Positions 1 to 9,730 of a stretch of 64,000 nucleotides of DNA are shown piece after piece. This DNA comes from Methylotenera_A sp040079935. GTDB taxonomy: Bacteria > Pseudomonadota > Gammaproteobacteria > Burkholderiales > Methylophilaceae. The position numbers were made by a program, and so were the translations under genes. How positions within the stretch are numbered: position 1 is the first letter of the stretch; every line of letters begins with the position of its first letter. The DNA lies in assembly GCA_040079935.1 (NCBI GenBank), contig JBEBJI010000005.1:1-64000 (forward strand). Reading direction: 5' to 3'. The notes below the pieces were generated by a model that did not search any database, was not told where the DNA came from, and was given only the letters and a program-made list of their open reading frames with translations.

Positions 1-58
1 GCAATTATTCGCTGTGACGCTTGTCACAAAGGCACATGTTTACTTTAGGGATATTACT

Positions 59-652
59 ATGAATCACGACGCTACACGCTATACTAAAACTGCGAAAGTG
101 TTACATTGGCTCATCGCCATTGGTATTTTTTTCATGTTTGCGCTAGGTTGGTATATGAGCGATTTGCCCAAAGATGCACCCAAACAAATAGCTTATGATT
201 TATTCGATTTTGGCATTTTTACTTGGCAAGCATCTGAAGAAATCAGCCCACGCACGCTATATTTTAATTTGCACAAATCCATCGGCGTAACACTACTTGC
301 GCTGATTATTATTCGCGTTTTATGGCGCTTTACCCACAAACCACCTGCGCTACTTAGTAGCTATAAAGCCATAGAGCGCAAACTCGCCAATGGCGCGCAT
401 CATTTGCTTTACATTCTAATGGTCGCCTTGCCATTAAGCGGTTTGATTATGGCGGTTAGTAGCAAATATGGCGTGAAATGGTTTGGGTTAGATTTTATTG
501 GTGGCCTAGACAATAAGCCATTGCGTGAGCTGTTTAAAGAAGTGCACGAAATTGTTGGGGTTGTTATTTTATTAGTAATTATTCTGCATATTATTGGCGC
601 GCTAAAACATAAATTCATCGATAAAGATGAAACATTAAAGCGTATGCTTTAA
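59..652 (+). CDS. Cytochrome b561-type membrane protein
   Basis: Predicted di-haem b-type cytochrome of the inner membrane, of the bacterial b561 family that passes electrons between quinol and periplasmic partners. The protein has about 197 residues and four hydrophobic helices. Histidines sit in helix contexts typical of haem ligands: LHW near residue 16, NLHKS near 72, GAHHLL near 112 and VHEIVG/LHIIG near 170-185. An upstream in-frame start at 14 exists, but the ATG at 59 is preferred because AGGG lies about 8 bases before it. The gene converges on hemE, with a palindromic repeat between the two stops. The family is clear; the electron partner is unknown. Confidence 0.85.
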   Translation: MNHDATRYTKTAKVLHWLIAIGIFFMFALGWYMSDLPKDAPKQIAYDLFDFGIFTWQASEEISPRTLYFNLHKSIGVTLLALIIIRVLWRFTHKPPALLSSYKAIERKLANGAHHLLYILMVALPLSGLIMAVSSKYGVKWFGLDFIGGLDNKPLRELFKEVHEIVGVVILLVIILHIIGALKHKFIDKDETLKRML

Positions 653-664
653 ATTTTATAAAAT

Positions 665-705
665 GATGCCCTGCGAGCCAATATCCATGCGGCTTTCAGG
701 GCATC
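665..705. repeat. REP-like palindrome, copy 1
   Basis: Perfect 9-bp arms GATGCCCTG and CAGGGCATC enclose a second AGCC/GGCT stem and an 11-base loop. It lies between the convergent stops of the cytochrome b561 gene and hemE and is followed by T-rich sequence, so it may also terminate transcription. Near-identical copies occur at 9675, 19942 and 24933, and in reverse orientation inside the gene at 19160. Confidence 0.8.
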
Positions 706-714
706 GTATTTTAG

Positions 715-1779
715 TTATTGATGATATTGCTGACTATGTTTTCTCACCGCTTCTAGCATCGCTGCGGCATTCTCTGGCGGCGTCCACTGCGTAATGCCAT
801 GACCCAAATTAAACACGTGACCATTGCCTTTGCCATAACTCGCCAAAATGCTAGCCACTTCTTTTTCAATCGCTTCTGGTGTGCTAAGCAAAATCGCAGG
901 GTCTAAATTGCCCTGCAGGGCGACTTTATCGCCTACACGTTTGCGTGCTTGGCCAATATCCACAGCCCAATCTAACCCAAGGGCATCTGCACCAATGTCT
1001 GCTTGCGCCTCTAACCACAACGCGCCACCTTTGGTAAACACGATGCTCGGCACTTTAGAGCCTTCGCTAGTTTTAGTTAATTTCGCCACAATTTTTTGCA
1101 TGTAATTGAGCGAGAACTCTATATAGGCGTTATGCGAAAGCGCGCCGCCCCAAGAATCGAATATCATCACCGCTTGTGCACCTGCGGCAATTTGCGCGTT
1201 AAGGTAGTGAATCACCGTTTGTGCAGTAACTTCTAAAATGTGATGCAATAAATCAGGCTGTGCATAAGCCATTTTTTTTATGTTTAAAAAGTCCGTACCG
1301 CCTTTGCCTTCCACCATATAGGTTGCCAGCGTCCACGGGCTACCTGAGAAGCCTATCAAAGGCACACGGCCATTTACAGTTTTACGGATTTGACTTACTG
1401 CATCAAACACATATTGCAACTTGGCCATATCGGGCACTGCGAGCTTTTTAATATCGGCTTCTTCACGCAGTGTGCGCTCAAATTTTGGGCCTTCACCTTC
1501 TTCAAAATACAACCCCAAACCCATCGCATCAGGCACAGTAAGAATATCTGAAAACAAGATTGACGCGTCTAACAACGGGTAGCGATCAAGCGGTTGCAGA
1601 GTGACTTCTGTCGCGAAATCTGGACTTTTGCAAAGCTGTAAAAAGCTGCCTGCAGTTTTGCGGCTTTCGCGATACTCTGGCAAATAGCGCCCAGCCTGAC
1701 GCATCATCCACACAGGCGTGTAATCGGTAGGTTGACGCATCAGCGCCCTTAAAAAGGTATCGTTTTGTAGTATCGTCAT
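715..1779 (-). CDS. hemE: Uroporphyrinogen decarboxylase
   Basis: Decarboxylates the four acetate side chains of uroporphyrinogen III to give coproporphyrinogen III in haem synthesis; a cofactor-free cytoplasmic enzyme. At 354 residues it has the normal family length. The signature PVWMMRQAGRYLPEYR is at residues 22-37, with the substrate-binding arginines, and the FSGSPWTLATYMVEG block follows mid-protein. Its ATG shares one base with the stop of gltD, so it is probably translationally coupled as the last gene of gltB-gltD-hemE. The palindrome at 665-705 lies just beyond its stop. Confidence 0.97.
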   Translation of the reverse strand: MTILQNDTFLRALMRQPTDYTPVWMMRQAGRYLPEYRESRKTAGSFLQLCKSPDFATEVTLQPLDRYPLLDASILFSDILTVPDAMGLGLYFEEGEGPKFERTLREEADIKKLAVPDMAKLQYVFDAVSQIRKTVNGRVPLIGFSGSPWTLATYMVEGKGGTDFLNIKKMAYAQPDLLHHILEVTAQTVIHYLNAQIAAGAQAVMIFDSWGGALSHNAYIEFSLNYMQKIVAKLTKTSEGSKVPSIVFTKGGALWLEAQADIGADALGLDWAVDIGQARKRVGDKVALQGNLDPAILLSTPEAIEKEVASILASYGKGNGHVFNLGHGITQWTPPENAAAMLEAVRKHSQQYHQ

Positions 1780-3206
1780 TAGCGCGGAAGCGTAGTGCTG
1801 CCCATCAGAAACTCATCCACAGCCCGCGCCGCTTGGCGACCTTCACGAATTGCCCACACAACTAATGACTGCCCACGGCGCATGTCTCCTGCTGCAAATA
1901 CTTTGTCAATATTGGTTTTATAACAACCCTCGCCGTCAGTCGTCGCTTTTGCGTTACCGCGCGCGTCTTTTTCTACGCCAAATGCTTCTAACACTGCTTG
2001 CACAGGCGATACAAAGCCCATGGCAAGTAACACCAAGTCAGCAGGAATGGTGAATTCCGAACCTGCAACTTCACTCATTTTTCCATCTTTCCACTCCACT
2101 TTTGCACCGACCAAATGTGTGACTTTACCATTCTCACCTTTAAGTTCTTTAGTGGTAATCGACCAATCGCGCTCTGCGCCTTCTTCGTGGCTGCTAGAAG
2201 TGCGTAATTTCAACGGCCAGTTTGGCCAGACCAATTCTTTATTTTCTTTTTCAGGTGGACGTGGCATCAACTCGAACTGCGTCACAGACAATGCGCCATG
2301 GCGATTAGACGTACCGACACAATCTGAACCCGTATCGCCGCCGCCAATCACCACAACGTGCTTGCCTGTTGCTTTAACTTGGTTTGGAATCACATCACCT
2401 GCATTTACTTTATTTTGCGCAGGTAAAAAATCCATCGCATACATGACGCCGTCTAGCTCACGTCCAGTTACTGGCAAATCACGCGGAAACTCTGCGCCGC
2501 CGGCCAAAATTACAGCATCGTAATTTTGCAATACATCTTTTGCTTCAACATTTTTACCCACATGTTGATTCACGTGAAACTCAACGCCTTCCACCTGCAT
2601 TTGCTCCATGCGCCTATCAATATGCGATTTTTCCATTTTAAAATCAGGAATACCGTATCGCATTAACCCACCAATGCGACTATTTTTTTCTAACACTGTG
2701 ACAGCATGGCCAGCACGCGCCAATTGCTGTGCGGCAGCCAATCCAGAAGGTCCTGAGCCGACTATTGCCACTTTTTTACCAGTTTTATTCGAATTTATTT
2801 GTGGCTTTACCCAATCATTTTCCCAGGCTTTGTCGATAATCGCATGTTCGATAGATTTAATGCCCACCGCGTCGTTATTGATGTTGAGCGTACATGCGGC
2901 TTCGCAAGGCGCTGGGCAAATGCGACCAGTAAATTCGGGGAAGTTATTTGTGGAATGCAGCACGTCAATCGCTGACTTCCAATCTTGGCTGTACACCAAA
3001 TCGTTAAAATCGGGAATGATATTGTTAACTGGGCAACCCGACGTGCAAAATGGAATCCCGCAATCCATACAGCGCGCACCTTGCTGTTTGGCTTGGTCAT
3101 CCGTTAAATGCAATACAAACTCTTTGTAATTTTTAACGCGATCTGCAACAGGCAAATTTTCCTCTGACAGACGTTTAAATTCCATAAATCCAGTGACTTT
3201 ACCCAT
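1779..3206 (-). CDS. gltD: Glutamate synthase (NADPH) small subunit
   Basis: Small (beta) subunit of NADPH-dependent glutamate synthase. It takes electrons from NADPH through FAD and hands them through iron-sulphur clusters to the large subunit for ammonia assimilation. The N-terminal cysteines (C46, C49, C54, C58, then C97, C101, C105) are the cluster ligands. The FAD-binding VAIVGSGPSGLAAA lies near residues 146-159 and the NADPH-binding VVVIGGGDTGSD near 285. At 475 residues it has normal length. Its ATG overlaps the gltB stop by one base, which argues for coupled translation and equal stoichiometry. Confidence 0.97.
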   Translation of the reverse strand: MGKVTGFMEFKRLSEENLPVADRVKNYKEFVLHLTDDQAKQQGARCMDCGIPFCTSGCPVNNIIPDFNDLVYSQDWKSAIDVLHSTNNFPEFTGRICPAPCEAACTLNINNDAVGIKSIEHAIIDKAWENDWVKPQINSNKTGKKVAIVGSGPSGLAAAQQLARAGHAVTVLEKNSRIGGLMRYGIPDFKMEKSHIDRRMEQMQVEGVEFHVNQHVGKNVEAKDVLQNYDAVILAGGAEFPRDLPVTGRELDGVMYAMDFLPAQNKVNAGDVIPNQVKATGKHVVVIGGGDTGSDCVGTSNRHGALSVTQFELMPRPPEKENKELVWPNWPLKLRTSSSHEEGAERDWSITTKELKGENGKVTHLVGAKVEWKDGKMSEVAGSEFTIPADLVLLAMGFVSPVQAVLEAFGVEKDARGNAKATTDGEGCYKTNIDKVFAAGDMRRGQSLVVWAIREGRQAARAVDEFLMGSTTLPR

Positions 3207-6200
3207 TATGCGGCTACCAATACTTTATCTTCAGCGAGTTCAATTAATGCACGTTTATATTCATTCGGCATGACTTTCACAAATTTACCGCGTGCGTGTT
3301 CCCAATCAGCAAGAATCGCCTTAGCGCGCTCACTGTTAGTGTAATTTACATGATTGTTGATTAATGCCTGCAGCGTGATTTCATCAGGCTGATCAAGATG
3401 ATGCACCGCATCGCTAGCTACATTTGCGTGGTGCTCAACTTTTTCTAGCGACACCATACCCATATTGCAACGTTTTGCAAATAATCCATCTTCGTCGTAC
3501 ACATAGGCCACGCCACCACTCATACCTGCGGCGAAGTTTTGCCCAGTTAAGCCCAGCACAACCACCGTGCCCCCCGTCATGTATTCGCAACCATGGTTAC
3601 CAACCCCTTCAACCACCGCGCTGGCACCTGAGTTGCGCACACAAAAGCGCTCGCCCGCCACGCCATTAAAGTACGATTCACCCGCTGTTGCGCCGTACAT
3701 CACTGTGTTGCCAATGATGATATTTTCGTGCGCAATGCCTTTAAATGCTTCAGGGCGCTTAATCACAATACGCCCACCACACAAGCCTTTGCCAACGTAA
3801 TCGTTGCCTTCGCCGGTTAAATTAAAGGTAATACCTTTCGCCAAAAATGCCGCGAAACTTTGGCCTGAAGTGCCTGCAAAATTCACATGTATCGTGTCAT
3901 CTGCCAAGCCAGTGTTACCATAACGCACTGCGATTTGATTCGACAACATCGTACCAACGGTACGGTTAGTATTGGTAATCGGCATGTCGATTACCATTTT
4001 TTTACCGTCTTCAAGCGCAGGTTTTGCTAACTCGATAAGCTTATTGTCCAACGCACTAACCAAGTTGTGATCTTGCCCTTCTACATTTTTACGTGCAACA
4101 CTTGCTGGCATATCAACTTGATGGAAAACTTTACTAAAATCTAAACCATGAATTTTCCAGTGATCGATACCAGCTTTCATGTCTAACAAATCGCTACGGC
4201 CAACTAAATCCTCAAACTTAGCAATGCCGATTGAAGCCATTAGCTCGCGCAGTTCTTCCGCAATAAAGAAGAAGAAATTCACCACATGTTCTGGCTGGCC
4301 AGTAAATTTTTTGCGTAGTACAGGGTCTTGCGTCGCTACGCCTACAGGGCAGGTATTTAGATGACATTTGCGCATCATAATGCAACCTTCTACAACTAAA
4401 GGAGCAGTTGCAAAACCGAATTCATCTGCGCCTAAGAGCGCGCCAATTAATACATCTCGACCAGTTTTAATTTGTCCATCGACTTGCACAACTACTCGGC
4501 CGCGCAGTTGATTCAACACCAAGGTTTGTTGTGTTTCAGCAAGCCCAAGCTCCCAAGGCGTGCCTGCGTGCTTAATAGACGAAATTGGCGATGCGCCTGT
4601 ACCACCATCGTGACCTGCAATCGTAATGTGGTCAGATTTGGCTTTTGCAACACCAGCAGCAACTGTGCCGACACCAGTTTCCGAAACCAATTTAGTCGAA
4701 ATTGACGCTTTAGGATTAGCGTTTTTTAAATCGTGAATGAGTTGCGCTAAATCTTCAATGGAGTAAATATCATGATGTGGCGGCGGTGAAATTAAGCCCA
4801 CGCCAGGCACAGAAAAACGCAATTTAGCAATATATTCCGAAACCTTATGCCCAGGCAATTGGCCGCCTTCACCAGGTTTTGCGCCTTGTGCCATTTTAAT
4901 TTGAATCTGGTCGGCGCTCGCTAAATATTCTGCAGTTACGCCAAAACGACCCGAAGCCACTTGCTTAATTCGCGAACGCATGGAATCGCCAGCTTTTAGT
5001 GGAATATCGCTAAATACCAAATTTTTGCCAATGACGTCCGCCATGGTGGTATCTTTTTCTACTGGAATGAAGCGTTTAGCATCTTCGCCACCCTCGCCCG
5101 TATTCGATTTTCCGCCAATGCGGTTCATAGCAATCGCTAATGTTGCGTGCGCTTCAGTTGATATCGAACCCAATGACATTGCGCCTGTAGCAAAGCGCTT
5201 AACGATTTCTTTTGCAGGCTCAACTTGCTCAAGCGGAATTGCCGCACCAGCAGGTTTAATCTCAAACAAGCCTCGCAAGGTTTTATGGCGGCGCGTTTGA
5301 TCGTTGATTAGCTTCGCGTATTCTTTAAATGTTTCAAATTTATTGGTGCGAGTCGCATTTTGCAGTTTAGAAATAGATTCTGGCGTCCACATATGTTCTT
5401 CGCCGCGCACACGAAATGCATATTCGCCTCCTGCATCGAGCTGCCGCAACAACACTGGGTCATCGCTAAATGCCATATTGTGCAAGCGCAAGGTTTCTTC
5501 GGCCACTTCATCCAAGCCGATGCCTTCAATTTGCGTAGAGGTGCCAGTGAAGTATTTGCCGATAAAAGCTGAATTCAAGCCAATTGCTTCAAAAATTTGT
5601 GCGCCGCAGTAGGATTGATAAGTAGAAATACCCATTTTAGACATCACTTTATACAAACCTTTGCCGATGGCTTTAACAAAATTTTTGCTACCAGCATAAC
5701 CATCGCTAGTTAAATGATTAATAGTTTCAAATGCCAACCATGGACAAACGGCCTCAGCACCATAACCTGCCAATAAAGCAAAGTGATGCACTTCGCGTGC
5801 AGAGCCTGTATCTATAACCAAGCCAGTGCTTGTTCGCAGACCTGATTTTACCAAAAACTCATGTGTGGCCGAACATGCTAAAAGCGCAGGAATCGCAATG
5901 CGATCTTTCGAAATATTTCTATCCGACAAAATCAACACATTAAAACCATCGTGCACTGCCGTTTGTGCAGCTTTATTTAAGTTTGTCAGCGCTTTTTCTA
6001 GCCCTGCTTTACCATCTTTGACATCATAAGTAATATCCAACACCAATGATTTAAATTGGCCTTTGGTTGAAGCGCCAATATTTTTTAGCTGCTCTAATTC
6101 ACTTAAAGTAAGCACAGGCTGGCTGGCTTCTAGACGCAGTGGTGGATTAGTTTCATCTACGCCCAGCAAGTTTGGTTTTGGTCCAATAAATGTCACTAAA

Positions 6201-7852
6201 CTCATCACCAATTCTTCGCGAATTGGATCAATCGGTGGATTAGTCACCTGCGCAAATAATTGTTTGAAATAGTTGTAAAGCAATTTGGGCTTATTAGATA
6301 ACACGGGCAAAGCCGCATCGTTACCCATTGAACCAGCGCCTTCTTCGCCATTGGCAATCATCGGCTGCAACACAAATTTAATATCTTCTTGCGTGTAGCC
6401 AAACGCTTGCTGTGTATCGAGCAAGGTTTCGGCCATTTCCAATTGCGCATCTTCTTTTGGCAAATCACCTAAGAAGTAACGCGATTGCTCAATCCAAGCT
6501 TTATAAGGCTTGGCGGAGGCTAGTTCGCTTTTTACTTCTGCATCATCAATAATGCGGCCTTGTACGGTATCTATAAGTAACATTTTTCCTGGCTGTAAGC
6601 GCCATTTTTTGACGATTTTTTCTTGCGGGAATGTCAGCACGCCCATTTCTGACGCCATCATGACGATGTCATCATCGGTTACCAAATAGCGCGCAGGGCG
6701 CAGGCCGTTGCGGTCTAGCGTTGCGCCTATCATATTGCCGTCGGTAAATGCTACTGCGGCAGGGCCGTCCCATGGCTCCATCAACGCGGCATGATATTCA
6801 TAAAATGCGCGACGCTCTTCATCCATCAATGCATTGTTATTCCAGGCTTCTGGAATCAACAACATCATCGCGTGCGGCAAGCTGTAACCACCTGCAACTA
6901 ACAACTCTAAGCAATTATCAAAGCAGGCTGAGTCCGATTGGTTTTCGGCAATCAATGGCCAAAGTTTTTCTAAATCTTCGCCGATTACTGTCGATTTCAT
7001 GGTCTCGTGACGCGCCGCCATCCAATTGACATTGCCTTGCACGGTATTAATTTCGCCGTTATGCGCAATCATACGGAAAGGGTGCGCTAGATCCCACGTA
7101 GGGAAAGTGTTGGTTGAAAAACGTTGATGCACCAGCGCCAGTGCTGAAACTACGCGCTCATCAGCCAAATCGCGGAAGTAAACCCCCACTTCATTAGCCA
7201 GCAACATGCCTTTGTAAACAATGGTACGGCTAGAGAAAGAAGGCACGTAAAACGCAGCGTTGTCTTTTAAATTTAGGGCTTTTACAGCGTGCTCAATACG
7301 TTTGCGAATCACAAAACATTTACGTTCGAGTGTGTTTTGATCTGCTACTTTGCTACCAACAAACACTTGACGCATACAAGGCTCAACATCGCGCGCTGCA
7401 TCGGCAATATTGCTGTTATCCACTGGCACATCGCGCCAGCCGAGCAAAGTTTGATTTTCTTCCGCGATGATTTTAGTAATAATCGCTTCAACTGTTGCTC
7501 GATTACTAGCCTCTTGCGGTAAAAATAAATTACCAACCGCGTATTTGCCCGCTTCTGGAAGGTTGATATTAAGTTTTGCTGCCTCACTACGCATAAACGC
7601 ATCAGGCATTTGCATCAATAAACCAGCGCCATCGCCCAATTTTGGATCGTACCCTGTTGCACCACGATGCGTTAAATTGGTTAAAAGTGTTAAGCCCTGC
7701 TGCACAATCTCATGGCTTTTTTTGCCTTTGATGTGTGCCACAAAGCCAACGCCACAAGCATCTTTTTCATTGCGTTTGTCGTATAAACCTTGATTTTTTG
7801 GGGCGAGATTTATATTTTTATTTGTAATTTTAATTGGGTTCACAACTACCAT
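3206..7852 (-). CDS. gltB: Glutamate synthase large subunit
   Basis: Large (alpha) subunit of glutamate synthase. It hydrolyses glutamine, channels the ammonia to 2-oxoglutarate and reduces the product to glutamate on FMN. At 1548 residues it has the family's full length. The class II amidotransferase nucleophile is expected at C33 (KDACGVGF), which implies removal of a 32-residue propeptide, as in known GltB proteins. An FMN/synthase domain follows, with GHDGGTGASPISS and a CPVGVATQDP cysteine block near residue 1150. A glycine-rich GXGXG helix domain ends the protein. First gene of gltB-gltD-hemE; its promoter must lie in 7853-8024, where no clear motif was recognised. Confidence 0.97.
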   Translation of the reverse strand: MVVVNPIKITNKNINLAPKNQGLYDKRNEKDACGVGFVAHIKGKKSHEIVQQGLTLLTNLTHRGATGYDPKLGDGAGLLMQMPDAFMRSEAAKLNINLPEAGKYAVGNLFLPQEASNRATVEAIITKIIAEENQTLLGWRDVPVDNSNIADAARDVEPCMRQVFVGSKVADQNTLERKCFVIRKRIEHAVKALNLKDNAAFYVPSFSSRTIVYKGMLLANEVGVYFRDLADERVVSALALVHQRFSTNTFPTWDLAHPFRMIAHNGEINTVQGNVNWMAARHETMKSTVIGEDLEKLWPLIAENQSDSACFDNCLELLVAGGYSLPHAMMLLIPEAWNNNALMDEERRAFYEYHAALMEPWDGPAAVAFTDGNMIGATLDRNGLRPARYLVTDDDIVMMASEMGVLTFPQEKIVKKWRLQPGKMLLIDTVQGRIIDDAEVKSELASAKPYKAWIEQSRYFLGDLPKEDAQLEMAETLLDTQQAFGYTQEDIKFVLQPMIANGEEGAGSMGNDAALPVLSNKPKLLYNYFKQLFAQVTNPPIDPIREELVMSLVTFIGPKPNLLGVDETNPPLRLEASQPVLTLSELEQLKNIGASTKGQFKSLVLDITYDVKDGKAGLEKALTNLNKAAQTAVHDGFNVLILSDRNISKDRIAIPALLACSATHEFLVKSGLRTSTGLVIDTGSAREVHHFALLAGYGAEAVCPWLAFETINHLTSDGYAGSKNFVKAIGKGLYKVMSKMGISTYQSYCGAQIFEAIGLNSAFIGKYFTGTSTQIEGIGLDEVAEETLRLHNMAFSDDPVLLRQLDAGGEYAFRVRGEEHMWTPESISKLQNATRTNKFETFKEYAKLINDQTRRHKTLRGLFEIKPAGAAIPLEQVEPAKEIVKRFATGAMSLGSISTEAHATLAIAMNRIGGKSNTGEGGEDAKRFIPVEKDTTMADVIGKNLVFSDIPLKAGDSMRSRIKQVASGRFGVTAEYLASADQIQIKMAQGAKPGEGGQLPGHKVSEYIAKLRFSVPGVGLISPPPHHDIYSIEDLAQLIHDLKNANPKASISTKLVSETGVGTVAAGVAKAKSDHITIAGHDGGTGASPISSIKHAGTPWELGLAETQQTLVLNQLRGRVVVQVDGQIKTGRDVLIGALLGADEFGFATAPLVVEGCIMMRKCHLNTCPVGVATQDPVLRKKFTGQPEHVVNFFFFIAEELRELMASIGIAKFEDLVGRSDLLDMKAGIDHWKIHGLDFSKVFHQVDMPASVARKNVEGQDHNLVSALDNKLIELAKPALEDGKKMVIDMPITNTNRTVGTMLSNQIAVRYGNTGLADDTIHVNFAGTSGQSFAAFLAKGITFNLTGEGNDYVGKGLCGGRIVIKRPEAFKGIAHENIIIGNTVMYGATAGESYFNGVAGERFCVRNSGASAVVEGVGNHGCEYMTGGTVVVLGLTGQNFAAGMSGGVAYVYDEDGLFAKRCNMGMVSLEKVEHHANVASDAVHHLDQPDEITLQALINNHVNYTNSERAKAILADWEHARGKFVKVMPNEYKRALIELAEDKVLVAA

Positions 7853-8024
7853 ATTCAGTGCCTAATAATCTAAGGTTTAAAACATTTAGCGTAACCTTCA
7901 ATATTACCGTTAAATCTAGGCAATATCAATCACATAGCGCTGTTTGCAATGACTTTTAGCAAAAAACTTATGTCCTAATCTGCAAGATTTATGACTGAGA
8001 CTTGAAATTACGTTAATTTATTTG

Positions 8025-8057
8025 TTGACGCTTTAAATGAGAATGATTATCATTTGA
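8025..8057 (+). promoter_or_regulatory. Promoter overlapped by a Fur box
   Basis: TTGACG at 8025-8030, a 17-base spacer and TATCAT at 8048-8053 form a good sigma-70 promoter. The stretch 8039-8057 matches the 19-bp E. coli Fur-box consensus at 14 positions, including the inverted core AATGATTATCATT, and covers the -10 element. Iron-bound Fur would therefore block RNA polymerase. The site serves the small gene at 8083. Confidence 0.75.
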
Positions 8058-8082
8058 GTAAATAACTGGCGGAGAAAGCATC

Positions 8083-8316
8083 ATGAATAACCCTTGTGAT
8101 AAATTAATTTTGGCTCAAGGCCTTGGTGTGCGGCTAATTTACTGCAAAAATTGTGACGTAATCGAGCTTGAAATTGGCGCGATTTCTTTGCGGCTAAACC
8201 CTAACCACGTGCAGCAAATTGCCAATGTGATGATGAAAGCCAGCCTGCGCCTAGACCGCATGGTAAACGTGCAAAACAAACCTGCCAACGCCGAAAACAT
8301 GCAGGCTTTACACTAA
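8083..8316 (+). CDS. Small CxxC protein, probably Fur-regulated
   Basis: A 77-residue protein of unknown function. It has a CKNC motif (C22, C25) followed by an amphipathic stretch (VIELEIGAISLRL) and a predicted helix, with no signal peptide or membrane segment. The layout, a Cys pair followed by a short beta hairpin, recalls small zinc-binding or redox proteins, but no family was firmly recognised. ATG at 8083 is preceded by GGAGAA (8071-8076). The Fur-box promoter directly upstream suggests expression under iron limitation. It ends 3 bases from the convergent hemL stop. The reading frame looks real; the function is open. Confidence 0.75.
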   Translation: MNNPCDKLILAQGLGVRLIYCKNCDVIELEIGAISLRLNPNHVQQIANVMMKASLRLDRMVNVQNKPANAENMQALH

Positions 8317-8319
8317 AAT

Positions 8320-9603
8320 TTACACCAAGCTGGCAAAGGCTTTTTCTGCTGCTTCTATCGTCGATGCTATATCCGCGTCAGTGTGCGCGGCAGAAACAAA
8401 ACCTGCCTCGAACGCGCTAGGGCCAAGATACACGCCGCTATCAAGCATGCTATGGAAAAATTTATTAAAGTGTTCTTTATTCGATTGCATCATCTCATGG
8501 TAAGAAGTTGGGCATTTTTCGCAGAAATATAAACCAAACATGCCACCAACATTTTGTGCGTTAAATTTCACACCAACCTTATTTGCTGCGGTCTTCAGGC
8601 CATCTGTCAGGTTTTTTGTTAGCGCGGTTAGTTTATCGTGAAAACCTTTTTCTTGTATCAGTTTCAGCGTGACCAAACCCGCAGTAACCGCCACTGGATT
8701 GCCTGACAGCGTACCTGCTTGATACACTTTGCCCACAGGCGCCAAGCATTGCATAATATCTTTACGACCGCCGAACGCGCCCACTGGCAAGCCGCCGCCG
8801 ATGACTTTACCTAGCGTGGTCATATCTGGTTTGATGTTATAAAGCGCTTGTGCGCCGCCTAAAGCCACGCGAAAACCCGTCATCACTTCATCAAAAATCA
8901 GCACTGCGCCGTGCTTTGTACACAAGCTACGCAAAGCTTGCAAAAACTCCATTTTCGGCACAATTAAATTCATATTGCCAACCACAGGCTCGATAATCAC
9001 GCAGGCAATTTCATCGCCCGATTTTTTAAATAAGTCTTCGAGCTGCTGTGTATTATTGTATTCCAGCGTCAAAGTGTGAGCGGCCACACTCGCCGGCACG
9101 CCGCCAGAATCGGGCTCACCAAACGTCAGCAAACCAGAGCCCGCTTTAACCAAAAGCCCATCCGAATGGCCGTGATAGCAACCTTCAAATTTCACAATTT
9201 TATCGCGCCCAGTAAAGCCGCGCGCGGTACGAATCGCGCTCATGGTCGCCTCAGTGCCACTGCTATTTAAGCGTACTTGCTCCATACTTGGCACCAGCTT
9301 ATTAATCATCTCTGCCATTTCAAGCTCTAAACCAGTTGGCGCGCCAAAACTTAAACTATTCGCCGCTGCCGCTTGCACCGCAGCAATCACCTCTGGGTGC
9401 GCGTGACCAAGGATCATCGGGCCCCACGAGTTGATGTAATCGATATATTCTTTGCCATCGACATCCCACAATTTTGAACCCAGCCCTTTTTTAAAGAACA
9501 CGGGCGTTCCGCCGACGCTACGAAACGCGCGTACTGGCGAATTAACACCACCTGGAATAAGTTGTTGAGATTTATCGAATAAGATTTGATTGAGTGAGGT
9601 CAT
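8320..9603 (-). CDS. hemL: Glutamate-1-semialdehyde 2,1-aminomutase
   Basis: PLP enzyme of the C5 pathway that isomerises glutamate-1-semialdehyde to 5-aminolevulinate, the first committed tetrapyrrole precursor. At 427 residues it has the usual length. The PLP Schiff-base lysine is K266 in LGKVIGGGLPVGAFGG, and the PLP-contacting DEVMTGFR lies at 239-246. SSGTEATMSAIRTARG at 114-129 is typical of class III aminotransferases. It follows thiD-thiE on the same strand, separated by a palindromic repeat. Confidence 0.97.
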   Translation of the reverse strand: MTSLNQILFDKSQQLIPGGVNSPVRAFRSVGGTPVFFKKGLGSKLWDVDGKEYIDYINSWGPMILGHAHPEVIAAVQAAAANSLSFGAPTGLELEMAEMINKLVPSMEQVRLNSSGTEATMSAIRTARGFTGRDKIVKFEGCYHGHSDGLLVKAGSGLLTFGEPDSGGVPASVAAHTLTLEYNNTQQLEDLFKKSGDEIACVIIEPVVGNMNLIVPKMEFLQALRSLCTKHGAVLIFDEVMTGFRVALGGAQALYNIKPDMTTLGKVIGGGLPVGAFGGRKDIMQCLAPVGKVYQAGTLSGNPVAVTAGLVTLKLIQEKGFHDKLTALTKNLTDGLKTAANKVGVKFNAQNVGGMFGLYFCEKCPTSYHEMMQSNKEHFNKFFHSMLDSGVYLGPSAFEAGFVSAAHTDADIASTIEAAEKAFASLV

Positions 9604-9674
9604 AAGATTGTGTGCTTAGCGTAAAACGCTATTTTATCAGAATCTAAAGTTGTCAACTTAAAACATTCAAATAC

Positions 9675-9712
9675 ATGCCCTGAAAGCCAATATCCATGCG
9701 AGTTACAGAGCA
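9675..9712. repeat. REP-like palindrome, copy 2
   Basis: Same family as 665-705: ATGCCCTGAAAGCC, the loop AATATCCATGCG, then AGTTACAGAGCA. The right arm is less perfect (CAGAGCA against CAGGGCAT). It lies between thiE and hemL in the direction of transcription of both, followed by T-rich sequence on the plus strand. Confidence 0.75.
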
Positions 9713-9730
9713 GGTTATTTTAATTTATTT

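Noticed and set aside
2020..2523. Long plus-strand open frames opposite gltD, gltB and katG
   Set aside because: Antisense shadows of conserved genes, with no ribosome sites or protein-like motifs.
2566..2581. TGATTCACGTGAAACT in gltD resembles parS
   Set aside because: Two mismatches break the palindrome, it lies about 37 kb from the true cluster, and the bases are explained by gltD codons; probably chance.
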